A DNA stretch of 64,000 nt from Halovivax cerinus (GCF_024498195.1 NZ_CP101824.1:62001-126000), one strand, 5' to 3'; positions 41,011 through 50,595 are shown, counted from the first letter of the stretch. The notes: generated by a model from the letters alone, not told the origin. A program made the numbers and translations.

Positions 41011-41228
41011 CGGCTCGCCGGTAATTTCGGCGATCCGGTCTTATACTTTTGTGGAAATATGCGACCGTTCGACGTGGCAATTTATCACAGAGACCGGACA
41101 GTCGGAGCGACGGTCCGGGACTGTGGCCGGCACAGGGCTGTGCGTGGTAGAGCGAGGTTGTCACCCGCTGGCCAGGACACCGGATGCGGTGACGTACCGG
41201 AGTGTCCGCGGGAGAGAACAGGTCCCAC

Positions 41229-41291
41229 CGGGTGGCCAACGGCTCTCGTCGGGTAGCGTACAGTTCTCGCGGGGTGGCCACCGGCTCGCGC
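41229..41291. repeat. 21-bp tandem repeat, three copies
   Basis: Units 41229-41249, 41250-41270 and 41271-41291 share GGGTGGCCAACGGCTCTCG. It lies in the 385-bp gap (41011-41395) between divergent livH and livG. No gene is supported in that gap; the left end carries an AT-rich promoter-like stretch near 41040. Confidence 0.75.
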
Positions 41292-41395
41292 CAGAGAGCG
41301 GCGTCCGCAGCGAGCAGGTCGTGGCGCCGCCGCGGCCGCGCGACCATCGGTGTGGCGCGAAAAACTATTTGTGGGTCGGGTGACTCGACCACGCT

Positions 41396-42118
41396 ATGCT
41401 CGAAGTCTCCGGGGTTACGAAGTCCTTCGGGGGACTCGTCGCCGTCGACGACGTCAGTTTCTCGATCGGCGACGCAGAGATCGTCGGTCTGATCGGGCCG
41501 AACGGCGCCGGCAAGACGACGCTGTTCAACACCATAACCGGCGTCGATCCGCCGAGCGACGGGTCCGTCACGTTCGACGGGGCGTCGATCGCCGGGCGCA
41601 AGCCGAACAAGATCTGTCGGCGTGGGGTCGTCAGGACGTTCCAGATCGTCCGGACGTTCGACGAGTCGACCGTCCTCGAGAACGTCCGCACCGGCGCCGT
41701 ATTCGGATCGAGTCGCGACCGGTCAACGGACGAGGCGACAGAACACGCCCGCGAGGCGATCGAGTTCGTCGGGCTCGGGGCAGAGGCCGAGACGCCCGCC
41801 AGCGAGCTCACGATGGCCCAGCGAAAACACGTCGAGCTCGCCCGGGCGCTCGCGTGCGATCCCGAGTTGCTACTGCTCGACGAGATCGGCAGCGGCCTCA
41901 CGCCGACGGAGATCGAGGAGCTGACCGACACGATCGAACGCATCCGCGACGAGCGCGGGATCTCCGTCTTCTGGATCGAACACGTCGTCGACGCGATCAT
42001 GGGCACGACCGACAGGCTGCTCGTGCTCAACGAGGGATCGCTCATCGCGGAGGGCGAGCCGGCGGCGATACGGGAAGACGAGCGCGTTCTGGAGGCGTAC
42101 CTGGGAGGTGCCGTATGA
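41396..42118 (+). CDS. livG: ABC transporter ATP-binding protein LivG
   Basis: 240 aa. Walker A GPNGAGKTTL near residue 36, Q-loop, ABC signature ASELTMAQRKHVELARAL near 140, and Walker B ELLLLDEIGSGL near 160. The MAQRK signature variant is usual in LivG. It energises the livHM channel. Followed after 19 bp by livF. Confidence 0.93.
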   Translation: MLEVSGVTKSFGGLVAVDDVSFSIGDAEIVGLIGPNGAGKTTLFNTITGVDPPSDGSVTFDGASIAGRKPNKICRRGVVRTFQIVRTFDESTVLENVRTGAVFGSSRDRSTDEATEHAREAIEFVGLGAEAETPASELTMAQRKHVELARALACDPELLLLDEIGSGLTPTEIEELTDTIERIRDERGISVFWIEHVVDAIMGTTDRLLVLNEGSLIAEGEPAAIREDERVLEAYLGGAV

Positions 42119-42137
42119 CTCGCCCCGGAGGTGACGG

Positions 42138-42848
42138 ATGAGCGACCCGCTGGTGAGCGCGAACGGGATCGACGTCGCGTACGGCGACCTGCAGGTGCTG
42201 TGGGACGTCTCCGTGGAGATCACCGACGAGGATCGCGTCGTCGCCCTCGTGGGTCCGAACGGCGCCGGCAAGACGACGCTCCTGAAGGCGCTCTCGGGCC
42301 TCCGGCCGCTTGCGGGCGGGTCGATCGAGCTCTTCGGCGCCGACGCGGCAGCGTTGCGGCCCGACCAGATCGTCGAGCGCGGGTTCGTCCACGTCCCGGA
42401 GGCACGAAACCTCTTCACCGAGATGACCGTCGAAGAGAACCTCGAGATGGGCGCGTACACGAAACGGGCCGAGCAGGCGGCGACCATGGCCGAGGTCTTC
42501 GAGCTGTTCCCCGTGCTCGACGAGCGCCGAACCCAGCGCGCCGGCACGCTCTCCGGCGGGGAACAGCAGATGCTCGCCATCGGCCGCGGGTTGATGGCGA
42601 AACCTGACGTCCTCGCGCTCGACGAGCTGTCGGTCGGTCTGGCTCCGCAGTTCGTCGACCGGGTCTTCGAGAAGGTCGCCGCGATCAGCGAGGATATCAC
42701 CGTGTTACTCACCGAACAGCACGTCCACGAGGCGCTCGAACTCGCCGATCGAGGATACGTCCTCGAGAACGGCCGTATCGTCGCCGAGGACGACGCGGAC
42801 GCGCTCCTGGAGAGCGATCGCGTCCAGGACGCGTACCTGAGCGGGTAA
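42138..42848 (+). CDS. livF: ABC transporter ATP-binding protein LivF
   Basis: 236 aa. Walker A GPNGAGKTTL near residue 37, Q-loop GFVHVPEARNLF near 80, signature GTLSGGEQQMLAIGRGL near 135, Walker B DVLALDELSVGL near 160. The PEARNLFTEM motif identifies LivF. Second ATPase of the livGF operon. Converges toward livK, with a 42-bp tandem repeat between them. Confidence 0.93.
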   Translation: MSDPLVSANGIDVAYGDLQVLWDVSVEITDEDRVVALVGPNGAGKTTLLKALSGLRPLAGGSIELFGADAAALRPDQIVERGFVHVPEARNLFTEMTVEENLEMGAYTKRAEQAATMAEVFELFPVLDERRTQRAGTLSGGEQQMLAIGRGLMAKPDVLALDELSVGLAPQFVDRVFEKVAAISEDITVLLTEQHVHEALELADRGYVLENGRIVAEDDADALLESDRVQDAYLSG

Positions 42849-42857
42849 GTGGGCGCG

Positions 42858-43005
42858 ACGGTACGCTCGACCGTGTGGTCGGTCCGATCGGCCGTGGAAT
42901 CGGTACGCTCGACCGTTTGGTCGGTCCGATCGGCCGTGGAATCGGTACGCACGACCGTTTGGTCGGTCCGAGCGGCCGTGGAATCGTTCCGATCAGTGGT
43001 GTAAT
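42858..43005. repeat. 42-bp tandem repeat, about 3.4 copies
   Basis: Units at 42874-42915, 42916-42957 and 42958-42999, preceded by a half unit from 42858 and followed by a decaying partial. Each includes TTTGGTCGGTCCGATCGGCC, GTGGAATCGGTACGCTCGACC or near variants. Sited between convergent livF and livK; may act in transcript termination. Confidence 0.88.
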
Positions 43006-43073
43006 CGGCAGGCACGATCGTGTAATCCCACGCTCGGCGATGACCCGACCTGCGAACCTGTCGGTTCGATCGG

Positions 43074-44300
43074 TTACCGTTCTTCGGGCACGAGTGGTTC
43101 GACCATCGACGCGTTCATCAGGCTGCTCTGGTACTCCTGCTCGAGGTGGAACGCGCCGTCCGAGTGGAAGTCGGGGCCGCCCTCGTGGACCGTGCTCAAC
43201 ATCGATCGGACGCCGTCGATCTCGCCCCACTCGTTGTACTGGAGCGGTTCGGCGAGTATCGTATCGTGCGACGACTCGAGGACGACGGACGCGATGTCGC
43301 TCGGGTCCGTCGAATCGGCCTCGTCGATCGCCTCCGCGAAGACGCGGCCGGCGATGTAGCCGTAGCCGTGGTGCGTCGTGAACTGCTCGCCGCGGTCCTC
43401 GGCGAATCGGCCGGCGACGTCCGCGAACGCGTCGCCGTAGACGTCCGGCGTGTGGAGGTGGGCGAAGGTTTCGGCGGCGCCGCCCAGCGCCTCGTAGAGG
43501 ACGCCCGGCGGCAGTCCGGCCCCGGTCGTCAGATCGTGGCCGAGCCCCAGTTCCCGCGCCTGCGTGTGAATCGAGATCGACCCCGGCGGGTGGCCCGTCG
43601 CGACGATGAGGTCCAGGTCCTCGGGCATGTCCCGGAGGTACGAGCGGAAGTTACTCTCGCCGCGCGGCGCCACGTCGACCGACAGGTCGATCCCGTCGGG
43701 GAACCACTCGTCGATCTGGTCCTCGACGGTTCGGCCCCACTCGTAGTCGGCCACGATGGCGCCGACCGTCTGGTAGTCGCGCTCTTCGATCAGTTCGGCC
43801 TGCGGTTGCAGGTCCATCGGCGCCGGGAGCGATCCGAGTCGGAACGTGTGTCGCGACTGTTTCGTGTGCAAGCGGTGCGTCCCCGCCATGTGTAACATCA
43901 ACGGGACTTCGAGTTCCTCCGCGAGCTGGGCCGTCCGGACCCCGACGTCGCTGGAGACCGGCCCCGTGATCGCGACCGCGTCCTCCTCCTCGACGAATCG
44001 GCGAAACGCCGTCGCGGCGCCCCCGGCGTCGCTCTCAGTGTCCGTGCTCTCGACGGTGAGTTCCTGGTCGAGAAAACCCTCGTCGTTGACCTCGTCGACG
44101 GCGAATTCGAGTCCGGCCTGGTGGACCGACCCCCAGGGGGCGAAGTTCCCCGACAGCGGCTGGAGCGCTCCGATCGTGAGCCCGTCGTCGCCTCCGCCGC
44201 CCGTACAGCCAGCCAGGGTACCGACACCAGCTGCGCCGGCCACTTTGAGCACCGATCGTCGCCGGACACCGGTTCCCGTTCGGAACGTGTCGTGTGCCAT
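43074..44300 (-). CDS. livK: ABC transporter substrate-binding lipoprotein LivK
   Basis: 408 aa from ATG 44300. Twin-arginine lipoprotein signal (GVRRRSVLKVAGAAG, TLAGC). The body is a type I periplasmic-binding fold: TIGALQPLSGNFAPWGS, AFRRFVEEEDAVAITGPVSSDV, VGAIVADYEWGRTVEDQI, ending YQSSLMNASMVEPLVPE. It captures the substrate for the Liv importer; its neighbours suggest an aromatic acid, anthranilate or amino acid. It lies 3' to 3' against livF. The 253-bp gap upstream (44301-44553) is AT-rich and contains no gene. Confidence 0.9.
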   Translation of the reverse strand: MAHDTFRTGTGVRRRSVLKVAGAAGVGTLAGCTGGGGDDGLTIGALQPLSGNFAPWGSVHQAGLEFAVDEVNDEGFLDQELTVESTDTESDAGGAATAFRRFVEEEDAVAITGPVSSDVGVRTAQLAEELEVPLMLHMAGTHRLHTKQSRHTFRLGSLPAPMDLQPQAELIEERDYQTVGAIVADYEWGRTVEDQIDEWFPDGIDLSVDVAPRGESNFRSYLRDMPEDLDLIVATGHPPGSISIHTQARELGLGHDLTTGAGLPPGVLYEALGGAAETFAHLHTPDVYGDAFADVAGRFAEDRGEQFTTHHGYGYIAGRVFAEAIDEADSTDPSDIASVVLESSHDTILAEPLQYNEWGEIDGVRSMLSTVHEGGPDFHSDGAFHLEQEYQSSLMNASMVEPLVPEER

Positions 44301-44553
44301 CAACCCACAATATACGAACTGTTCAAAAAGGATTCCGGTCAAATCCTACATATAGGGGGTCGGGAACGGCAATCGGAAAAATATTAGGCGTGTTTTATAG
44401 ACATCAATAAATTTGTACGAAAATTTAATCATCGGAGGGGAGGCTGCCGTCGCTGCCTGCGAGCGCGACGGCGGTTTGACACACAAACCGTCGGGTACTC
44501 CGACAGGGATTCATCCACCGGACATCCGACGGGACGAACCGCAGATGGGACGG

Positions 44554-45006
44554 CTAGGTGTCGGTGTCGTCGCGCCGTTCGACGACGACCAGGTCCGTTC
44601 GGTCGTGGACGACGTCGCCGTCGCCGTTCGTCGCCGTCAGCTGGAACGAGACCTGGCCGCGGTCGTCGTTCCAGGGCGTCTTCTCGACGACGGCGACCTC
44701 GATCGTTAGCGCGTCACCCGGGCGGACGGGTTCGCGCCAGCGGAGGTCGTCGACGCCGGCCGCGGCGACGACCGCCACGTCGGAGAGTACCGACTCGACC
44801 AGCGGTCGCATGCAGGCCGCCGCGGTGTGCCAGCCGCTGGTGATCAGGCCGCCGAAGTGGCGCTCGGCTGCCGCTTCGTCGACGTGGAACGCCTGAGGGT
44901 CGTAGCGCTCGGCAAATTCGAGGAGCTCCTCCTCGGTGATCGAGACGGTGCCGGCGTCCCACTCGTCGCCGACGGCGAGGTCTTCGTAGTAGTACGTAGC
45001 AGGCAT
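44554..45006 (-). CDS. MaoC-like (R)-specific enoyl-CoA hydratase
   Basis: 150 aa from ATG 45006. Hot-dog fold, with YYYEDLAVGDEWDAGTVSIT at the start. The hydratase motif is FAERYDPQAFHVDEAAAERHFGG (Asp and His of the active site). GLITSGWHTAAACMRPLV, VDDLRWREPVRPGD and the usual strands follow. It hydrates unsaturated acyl-CoAs. Starts 11 bp after the stop of the acyl-CoA dehydrogenase gene and so is its operon partner. Proposed role: beta-oxidation-like step after 2-aminobenzoyl-CoA reduction. Confidence 0.88.
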   Translation of the reverse strand: MPATYYYEDLAVGDEWDAGTVSITEEELLEFAERYDPQAFHVDEAAAERHFGGLITSGWHTAAACMRPLVESVLSDVAVVAAAGVDDLRWREPVRPGDALTIEVAVVEKTPWNDDRGQVSFQLTATNGDGDVVHDRTDLVVVERRDDTDT

Positions 45007-45017
45007 GTCTCGGTCGC

Positions 45018-46172
45018 TCACTCGTACATGCGGTTCGCCACGACGAGGCGGTTGATCTCGTTCGTCCCGTCGTAGATCTGGGTGCCCTTCGCCTCGCGCA
45101 TGTACCGCTCGACGGGGTAGTCTTCGGAGTAGCCGCGTGCGCCGTGGACCTGGACGGCGTCGGTGGCGATCTCCATCGCGGCGTCGGTCGCGAACGTCTT
45201 GGCCATCGCCGCCGACTGAGTGATGCGCTCGCCGCGATCTCGCTGGTCGGCGGCGGCAAGCGTGAGGAGGCGAGCGGCTTCGGTCCGGGCGGCCATGTCC
45301 GCGAGCGAGAAGCCGATCCCCTGGAACTCGCGGATGGGCTGGCCGAACTGCTCGCGCTCGTCGGCGAAGTCGCGACTGGCTTCGAAGGCACCCTGGGCGA
45401 TTCCGACGCCCTGCGCGGCGGTGCCCAGTCGTCCGATGTCGAGGCCCTCCATGATGTACCGGAACCCGCGGCCCGCCTCGCCGACGAGGTTGTCCGCGGG
45501 GACGCGGAGGCCGTCGAAGCGGAGTTCGCTCTCGACCGCCACGTCGCCCTCCATGCACGGGATGTCCCGGACGACCTCGATCCCGTCGCGCTCGTGCGGG
45601 TTCGGCACGCCGATGAGGCTGATCCCCTCGTGACCCGTCGCGTCCGGGTCCGTCCGCGCGACGATCAGCAACAGGTCGGCGACGGCGCCGTGGGTGGTCC
45701 ACCACTTGTGGCCGTCGATCACCCACTCGTCTCCCTCGCGTCTGGCGGTCGTCTCCAGCCCGGCGGCGTCGCTGCCCGCCTCGGGTTCCGTGAGCGCGAA
45801 CGCTGGGATCCAGTCACCCGCACAGACGTTGCCGAGCCACTCCTCGCGCTTGCGGTCGTCGCCGAACTCCGCGAGCGGGTAGCCGACGAGTCCGCAAGCG
45901 ATGTTGACCGCCCCGGCGAGGAGTTTCCACGAGCGGGCGAGTTCCTCGACGGTGATCGCGAACGAGCGAAAGTCCTTCCCGGCCCCGCCGACCTCGGGCG
46001 GATAGGGCACGCCGATGAGGTCGGCCTCCCCGAGTCGGCGAACGAGCTCCTCCGGGAACGCCCCGGCCGCTTCGAGGTCGTGGACGTTCGGATCGACCTC
46101 GCGCTCGCAGAACTCCCGGACGTGCTCGCGCTGTGCCTCGTGTCGCGCTTCGAGTGAGAACCGCTCGATCAT
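45018..46172 (-). CDS. acyl-CoA dehydrogenase
   Basis: 384 aa. Family markers: IPAFALTEPEAGSDAAGL (FAD/substrate loop), EWVIDGHKWWTTHGAVAD, LGTAAQGVGIAQGAFEAS, AMAKTFATDAAMEIATDAVQ and a C-terminal RYMREAKGTQIYDGTNEINRLV ending (contains the catalytic Glu region). The enzyme oxidises acyl-CoA to enoyl-CoA using FAD and electron-transfer flavoprotein. It overlaps ridA by 4 bp, and maoC follows in the same leftward operon. It probably handles a ring-derived CoA ester. Confidence 0.93.
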   Translation of the reverse strand: MIERFSLEARHEAQREHVREFCEREVDPNVHDLEAAGAFPEELVRRLGEADLIGVPYPPEVGGAGKDFRSFAITVEELARSWKLLAGAVNIACGLVGYPLAEFGDDRKREEWLGNVCAGDWIPAFALTEPEAGSDAAGLETTARREGDEWVIDGHKWWTTHGAVADLLLIVARTDPDATGHEGISLIGVPNPHERDGIEVVRDIPCMEGDVAVESELRFDGLRVPADNLVGEAGRGFRYIMEGLDIGRLGTAAQGVGIAQGAFEASRDFADEREQFGQPIREFQGIGFSLADMAARTEAARLLTLAAADQRDRGERITQSAAMAKTFATDAAMEIATDAVQVHGARGYSEDYPVERYMREAKGTQIYDGTNEINRLVVANRMYE

Positions 46173-46612
46173 TCGGACGCCTCACCCGCCTCGCGTTCGG
46201 ACGTCCCATCCGCCTCGTCGATCACCGCGAAGCCCTCCATCTCGATGAGCGCGTCCGGCATGTAGAAGCCGCTCACCTCGAACAGCGCCATCGCGGGGTA
46301 GTCGTCGACGTACTCGCCGAATATCTCGCCCACCTCGGCCAGATGCTCGCGATACTCGTCGCGGTCGGCGACGTAGACGTTCAACTTCACGATGTCCTCG
46401 CTCGACCCGCCAGCCTCCTCGCAGACCGCAGCCAGGTTCGACATCACCTGTTCGAACTGTCCGAGGAGGTCGCCGGGGGCGACGATCTCCCCGTCGGATC
46501 CGGAGGCGTCCTGGCCGGCGAGGTACAGCGTCTTTCCACCCTCGATCAGGAAGCCGTGGTTGAAGCCGCGAGGCTCCGCCAGTTCCGGCGGCGTCACGAT
46601 CTCTTTGTCCAT
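46169..46612 (-). CDS. RidA/YjgF-family enamine/imine deaminase
   Basis: 147 aa. Conserved PRGFNHGFLIEGGKTLYLAGQ, DLLGQFEQVMSNLAAVCEEAGG, DIVKLNVYVADRDEY and PAMALFEVSGFYMPDALIEME (the usual R of the IgxaRp site is replaced here by the FEVS region). RidA proteins hydrolyse reactive enamines/imines. In the bacterial 2-aminobenzoyl-CoA pathway, RidA-like genes lie near the monooxygenase-reductase, where an enamine intermediate arises. First gene of the operon ridA-acd-maoC. The arginine anchor position deserves alignment, so substrate is uncertain. Confidence 0.85.
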   Translation of the reverse strand: MDKEIVTPPELAEPRGFNHGFLIEGGKTLYLAGQDASGSDGEIVAPGDLLGQFEQVMSNLAAVCEEAGGSSEDIVKLNVYVADRDEYREHLAEVGEIFGEYVDDYPAMALFEVSGFYMPDALIEMEGFAVIDEADGTSEREAGEASE

Positions 46613-46972
46613 CAGTTCGGGGCTAGGGCGGCCCGGATATCAAGGTGGCCCCCGGTTTCGCGCCGAGTGTGAGACAGATTAACCCCTCGCGTCAGCGGGC
46701 CGAGACGTCCGCGGAGGACCGACCGCCTCGTGGTCGGATACCGGTCGGTGGGCCGACCCTGTCGGCGCGGCGGGCGACCCATCGTGCGACCGAGGGGTCG
46801 ACCCCGCCTTCGCGTCGGCGGTCGCTGACGTAACGAGTAGTCGACACGTCCGCGATCGTTCGGGAAGCCGACCAGTTCGGCGCGAATCACGGCAGGAGCG
46901 GAAAACGCTTTGTCCCCGCCGACACTCGGATCCTATCGTGATGACAGACTCGATTGACGGACGGAGGGAACG
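46613..46972. other. intergenic gap, nothing recognised
   Basis: 360 bp between divergent ridA and SDR genes. Two promoters are expected. Only GC-rich spurious frames are present; no repeat or RNA recognised. Confidence 0.45.
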
Positions 46973-47767
46973 ATGAGCGCGGAGTCGACGGACCGACGGT
47001 CACCAAGCGTGGGCCCGGATCTGACGGGGCAGGTGGCCGTCGTCACCGGCGGCACGCGCGGGATCGGCCGTGCCATCGCGGAGACGCTCGCGGTCGCCGG
47101 CGCCGACGTCGTTCCCGTCTCGCGGACCGAGGCGGACGTCGCCGAGGCAGCCGATGCCGTCCGCGAACTCGGTGCCGACTCGCTCGAGGTGCCGACCGAC
47201 GTGACCGACGACTCGGCCGTTGAGGCGCTCGTCGAGCGCGTGGTCGACGACCTCGGCGGGATCGACGTCCTGGTCAACAACGCGGGGATCAACCCCGTCT
47301 CGGCGATGGGGCGCCCGGAGACGCTCGACCCCGACGCGTTCCGCCAGGTGACCGAGGTGAACCTCCAGGGCGCGGTCACCTGTACGGCTGCGGCTGGCGA
47401 GGCGCTGCTCGACGGGGGCGGCGCGGTCGTCAACGTCGCGAGCACGGCCGGAATCGCAGGGATCAAGCGCCAGCACGGCTACGTCGCCTCGAAACACGGT
47501 CTCGTCGGGTTCACGAAGAGCGCCGCGCTGGACTGGGCGCCCGAGGTGCGGGTGAACGCCGTCGCCCCCGGCTACGTGGACACCGACCTCACCGACCCCG
47601 TCCAGGAGAACGAGGAGCTCTACGACCGGCTGACGGGGCGCACACCGGCGGGCCGGTTCGGCGAACCCGCGGAGGTCGCAGACGCCGTCTGCTTCCTCGC
47701 GAGCGACATGGCCTCGTTCGTCATGGGCGAGACGCTCGTCGTCGACGGCGGTTTCACCGTGGAGTGA
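46973..47767 (+). CDS. short-chain dehydrogenase/reductase (SDR)
   Basis: 264 aa. Rossmann cofactor motif VTGGTRGIG near residue 25, VLVNNAGIN at about 105, active-site Ser in VNVASTAGIAG, Tyr-x3-Lys as YVASKHGLVGFTKS near 170, and ending VMGETLVVDGGF. Classic SDR of the FabG type, oxidising a hydroxyacyl-CoA or ketone with NAD(P). It precedes the enoyl-CoA hydratase and opposes the ridA operon, consistent with the 3-hydroxyacyl-CoA dehydrogenase step of the lower pathway. Confidence 0.93.
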   Translation: MSAESTDRRSPSVGPDLTGQVAVVTGGTRGIGRAIAETLAVAGADVVPVSRTEADVAEAADAVRELGADSLEVPTDVTDDSAVEALVERVVDDLGGIDVLVNNAGINPVSAMGRPETLDPDAFRQVTEVNLQGAVTCTAAAGEALLDGGGAVVNVASTAGIAGIKRQHGYVASKHGLVGFTKSAALDWAPEVRVNAVAPGYVDTDLTDPVQENEELYDRLTGRTPAGRFGEPAEVADAVCFLASDMASFVMGETLVVDGGFTVE

Positions 47768-47785
47768 TCCAGCCGGCCCACCGGC

Positions 47786-47864
47786 GACGGCCCAACCGGG
47801 GACGGCAGGAAGACGGCCCAACCGATGACTGCAGGACGACGGCCTCCCCCGCGTCGGCAGGAAC
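47786..47864. repeat. 26-bp tandem repeat, three copies
   Basis: Units at 47786, 47812 and 47838 with consensus GACGGCCCAACCGGGGAC then GGCAGGA. Located between the SDR stop and the enoyl-CoA hydratase start. Same period as the repeat at 363 but a different sequence. Confidence 0.75.
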
Positions 47865-47970
47865 GACCTCCCCAACAGAGGACGGAGTACCGGCACCGAG
47901 ACGAGAGTCGAGTGTCGAGCGGATCACCGGGGACGAAACACTGACGGACGCGGACGGCGAGGCCCTCGCC

Positions 47971-48759
47971 ATGGTCAACGCTGCGTTCACGGTCGAAGAC
48001 GGCGTCGGTCGAATCGAAGTGCAACGGCCGACGGCGCTCAACGCGATCGATCTCGAGACGAAAGACGCGATGCTCGAGCACGTCCGCGCCTACGGCGAGC
48101 GCGACGACGTTCGCGTCGTCGTCTTTCAGAGCGAAGGCGACGTCTTCTGCGCGGGCGGCGACATCGAGGAGGTCCGGGAGACGGGCTACGAACTCGAGCC
48201 GTTCACGCAGAGCTGGAACGAACTCTTCGAGGCGATGATGGGACTGTCCGTTCCGACGGTCGCCCGCGTCGACGGCTGGGCGCTCGGCGGCGGCTTCGAC
48301 CTCGTCTTGCACACCGACATCCCCATCGCCGCCGAGGACGCGAAACTCGGCCAGCCCGAGACCGGTCTCGGCATCGTGAATCACTTCTCGCCGCCGATGC
48401 TCCAGGAGACGGTCGGCCTCACGAAGACGCTCGACATGATCCTCACGGGCGACCCGATCACTGGGAAAGAGGCGGCCGAGCGCGGCCTCGTCGCCCGCAG
48501 CGTCCCCGCCGAGGATCTCGACGGCGAGGTCGAGCGCGTCGTCGACTCGCTCCGCGAGAAGCCGCCCGAGATCCTCCGCAAGGCCAAACGGGGGATCTAC
48601 GCCACCGCGGATATGTCGCTGCGAGCGAGTCGATCGTACCTCGAAGCGATCTCCCTCGAGAGCGCACGAGAAGAGGGGTACTACCGGGAAGGCGTCGCGG
48701 CACAGCTCGAGGATCGACCCCCTGAGTGGGACGCGGTGGAGAGCGCGGACGACACGTAA
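47971..48759 (+). CDS. enoyl-CoA hydratase/isomerase (crotonase family)
   Basis: 262 aa from ATG 47971; the open frame upstream crosses a tandem repeat and is excluded. Crotonase features: RPTALNAIDLETKDAML, VVVFQSEGDVFCAGGDIEE (oxyanion hole), VARVDGWALGGGFDLVLHTD, and a Glu in GQPETGLGIV. It hydrates or isomerises acyl-CoA. Placed after the SDR, it probably serves the same aromatic lower pathway. Confidence 0.93.
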   Translation: MVNAAFTVEDGVGRIEVQRPTALNAIDLETKDAMLEHVRAYGERDDVRVVVFQSEGDVFCAGGDIEEVRETGYELEPFTQSWNELFEAMMGLSVPTVARVDGWALGGGFDLVLHTDIPIAAEDAKLGQPETGLGIVNHFSPPMLQETVGLTKTLDMILTGDPITGKEAAERGLVARSVPAEDLDGEVERVVDSLREKPPEILRKAKRGIYATADMSLRASRSYLEAISLESAREEGYYREGVAAQLEDRPPEWDAVESADDT

Positions 48760-48925
48760 CCATTCCGAGTACCGATACGGACGTGAAACCGTCGTGACCG
48801 GCGAGCTGCGGTCTCGACGCCGGCGGCGGACTCGTCGTCAGCGTAGCGCTCGTCGGCGCGGCGGACTCGACCGACACCCACGATCGGCGAGCCGACACGC
48901 TCCGTCGACGAGCCGAACCCCGCCC

Positions 48926-50356
48926 TCACTCGGCGACGGAACCGGGGCGCCGATCCGCGGGCACCGTTCCCGGGGCCGACGCGACCGATCGGCTGAGTTC
49001 GACGTCGAGGTCGGTATCCGGATCGAGGACGAGTCGCACGGTGTCCCCGTCGACGGTGTGAATCGAAACTTCCGTCTCCCTGCGTCGTTCGAGCTGGACG
49101 CCGGCGCAATCGCTCGCGACCCGGCGAGCCGCCGAGAGCACGACGAGGCAGCCGACGGCGGCGACCAGCGTGACGAGCACGATCGGGGCGGGGCCGACAG
49201 CGGCGAGGGAGGCGAACGATCCGACGGCCGTCGCTCCCGCTATCCACCGCGAACGCGAACGAGTCCGTCTCGTAAGCGCTCGCGAGGCGACGCGGACCGG
49301 AGGGGTGAATCGGGTGCGGAGCGACGACACCGTTCGGGTCGCGTACTGCGGTCCGCCGACGAGCGCGCCCGGGACCCGGGTGGCGTCCGAGAGTACCCCA
49401 CGGATCGATCGACTCGCTTGCTGGACTCGACGTCCCGGTCGGAGGCGGCGGGGATCGACGGCAGTTCCCACACCGGAGCGAGTGTTCATCGTCCGCGAGC
49501 ATCGCCTGGCCGCGCGCCAGTTCGCCGCCACGACAGTTCGTCCGACCAGCCGGCCGAACCGTTCGGCCAGCCTGACGGGGCGAGTGGTGGCGGCCGCCCT
49601 CACCCCTCGAGCGATCGGGGCGAGCGGCCGATCAGTCCTGGTCGCGTACAGTCGATAGCACGCGTCGACGCTCGCCCCTGCCCAGCGTCCCAAGACCTGC
49701 ACGCCGGACGTGATTCGCCACGCGAGCGTCGCCAACAGGGACCGACTCACCCAGTACAGGCGCCGCGACAGATCGTCGAACCACCGGCTCATCCCGGCCG
49801 ACAGTCGCCGACTGCCCCAGAACGCGCGACGGGAGAGAGCGCCGACGGCGGTGTGGAGACGCCACCACGTGCTGGCGACCCATCGGCCGGCTCTCGCGAG
49901 CCCGGTCAGACGGGTTCGCACCCACATGGTCGCCCCAGTCGTGAGTCGCGTCGGGACGATGCGGCGACCGAAGAGAGCCCCGATCGTCCCGACCGTCGTG
50001 AGACAGACGAGGGCGGCCGGTATCCACGTCCCATCGGTCCGCCACTGGGCCATCGCGACGGAGAGCGCGACGGCGACGAAGACCGCCGACAACCCGCCGA
50101 ATCCGCCGACCAAGAGCCGGCGATCGATCCCTTCGACGGCCAGTCGCGACCGCGTGAAACGCCGGATCGTGCCGATCGAGGCGTACTCCACGTCGACGAG
50201 GTCACCGGTCGGCGAGAGACAGAGGACGCGGCGGTCCGTGAGGCCGATCGCGACCGATCCCCGAACCGAGTCGTCGATCAGCCGTCCGTCGGTGACGACG
50301 CGCAGATCCTCGTCGGGGACGAGGCGCTCCTCGATCCGCCGCCGTGGTGGCTGCAT
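48926..50356 (-). CDS. membrane protein with bacterial-PH-like domain
   Basis: 476 aa from ATG 50356. Residues 1-65 resemble a PH-like domain (RRIEERLVPDEDLRVVTDGRL, VAIGLTDRRVLCLSPTGDLV). Two hydrophobic pairs follow near 80-130, then a very basic region with repeated RR/RW patterns, and a second pair of TM helices near 385-425 (VLVTLVAAVGCLVVLSAA). The C-terminus is a beta strand-rich part (VHTVDGDTVRLVLDPDTD). The basic middle is unusual for a haloarchaeal protein. Unlinked to the catabolic genes; function unknown. Confidence 0.6.
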   Translation of the reverse strand: MQPPRRRIEERLVPDEDLRVVTDGRLIDDSVRGSVAIGLTDRRVLCLSPTGDLVDVEYASIGTIRRFTRSRLAVEGIDRRLLVGGFGGLSAVFVAVALSVAMAQWRTDGTWIPAALVCLTTVGTIGALFGRRIVPTRLTTGATMWVRTRLTGLARAGRWVASTWWRLHTAVGALSRRAFWGSRRLSAGMSRWFDDLSRRLYWVSRSLLATLAWRITSGVQVLGRWAGASVDACYRLYATRTDRPLAPIARGVRAAATTRPVRLAERFGRLVGRTVVAANWRAARRCSRTMNTRSGVGTAVDPRRLRPGRRVQQASRSIRGVLSDATRVPGALVGGPQYATRTVSSLRTRFTPPVRVASRALTRRTRSRSRWIAGATAVGSFASLAAVGPAPIVLVTLVAAVGCLVVLSAARRVASDCAGVQLERRRETEVSIHTVDGDTVRLVLDPDTDLDVELSRSVASAPGTVPADRRPGSVAE

Positions 50357-50595
50357 CGACTCCCAGTGGGCCGTCGACGTGCTAAGTAAGTGACCCCCTA
50401 GCAACCGAGCCAACGAGGGAAACCGACGACGGACGGCCCACGGCCGCTGTCGACGAGTGGAACCCGGACACCCGAGGAGATTACAGAGCTAGAGCGGTTG
50501 TACGGCCGGTCTACGTACAAACCGCCGGCGTGGTCGGTCTATCGGTCGCGCAGGTACACCGCATCGGTGCCGTCGTGCGCTCTCGCCGTATACGC

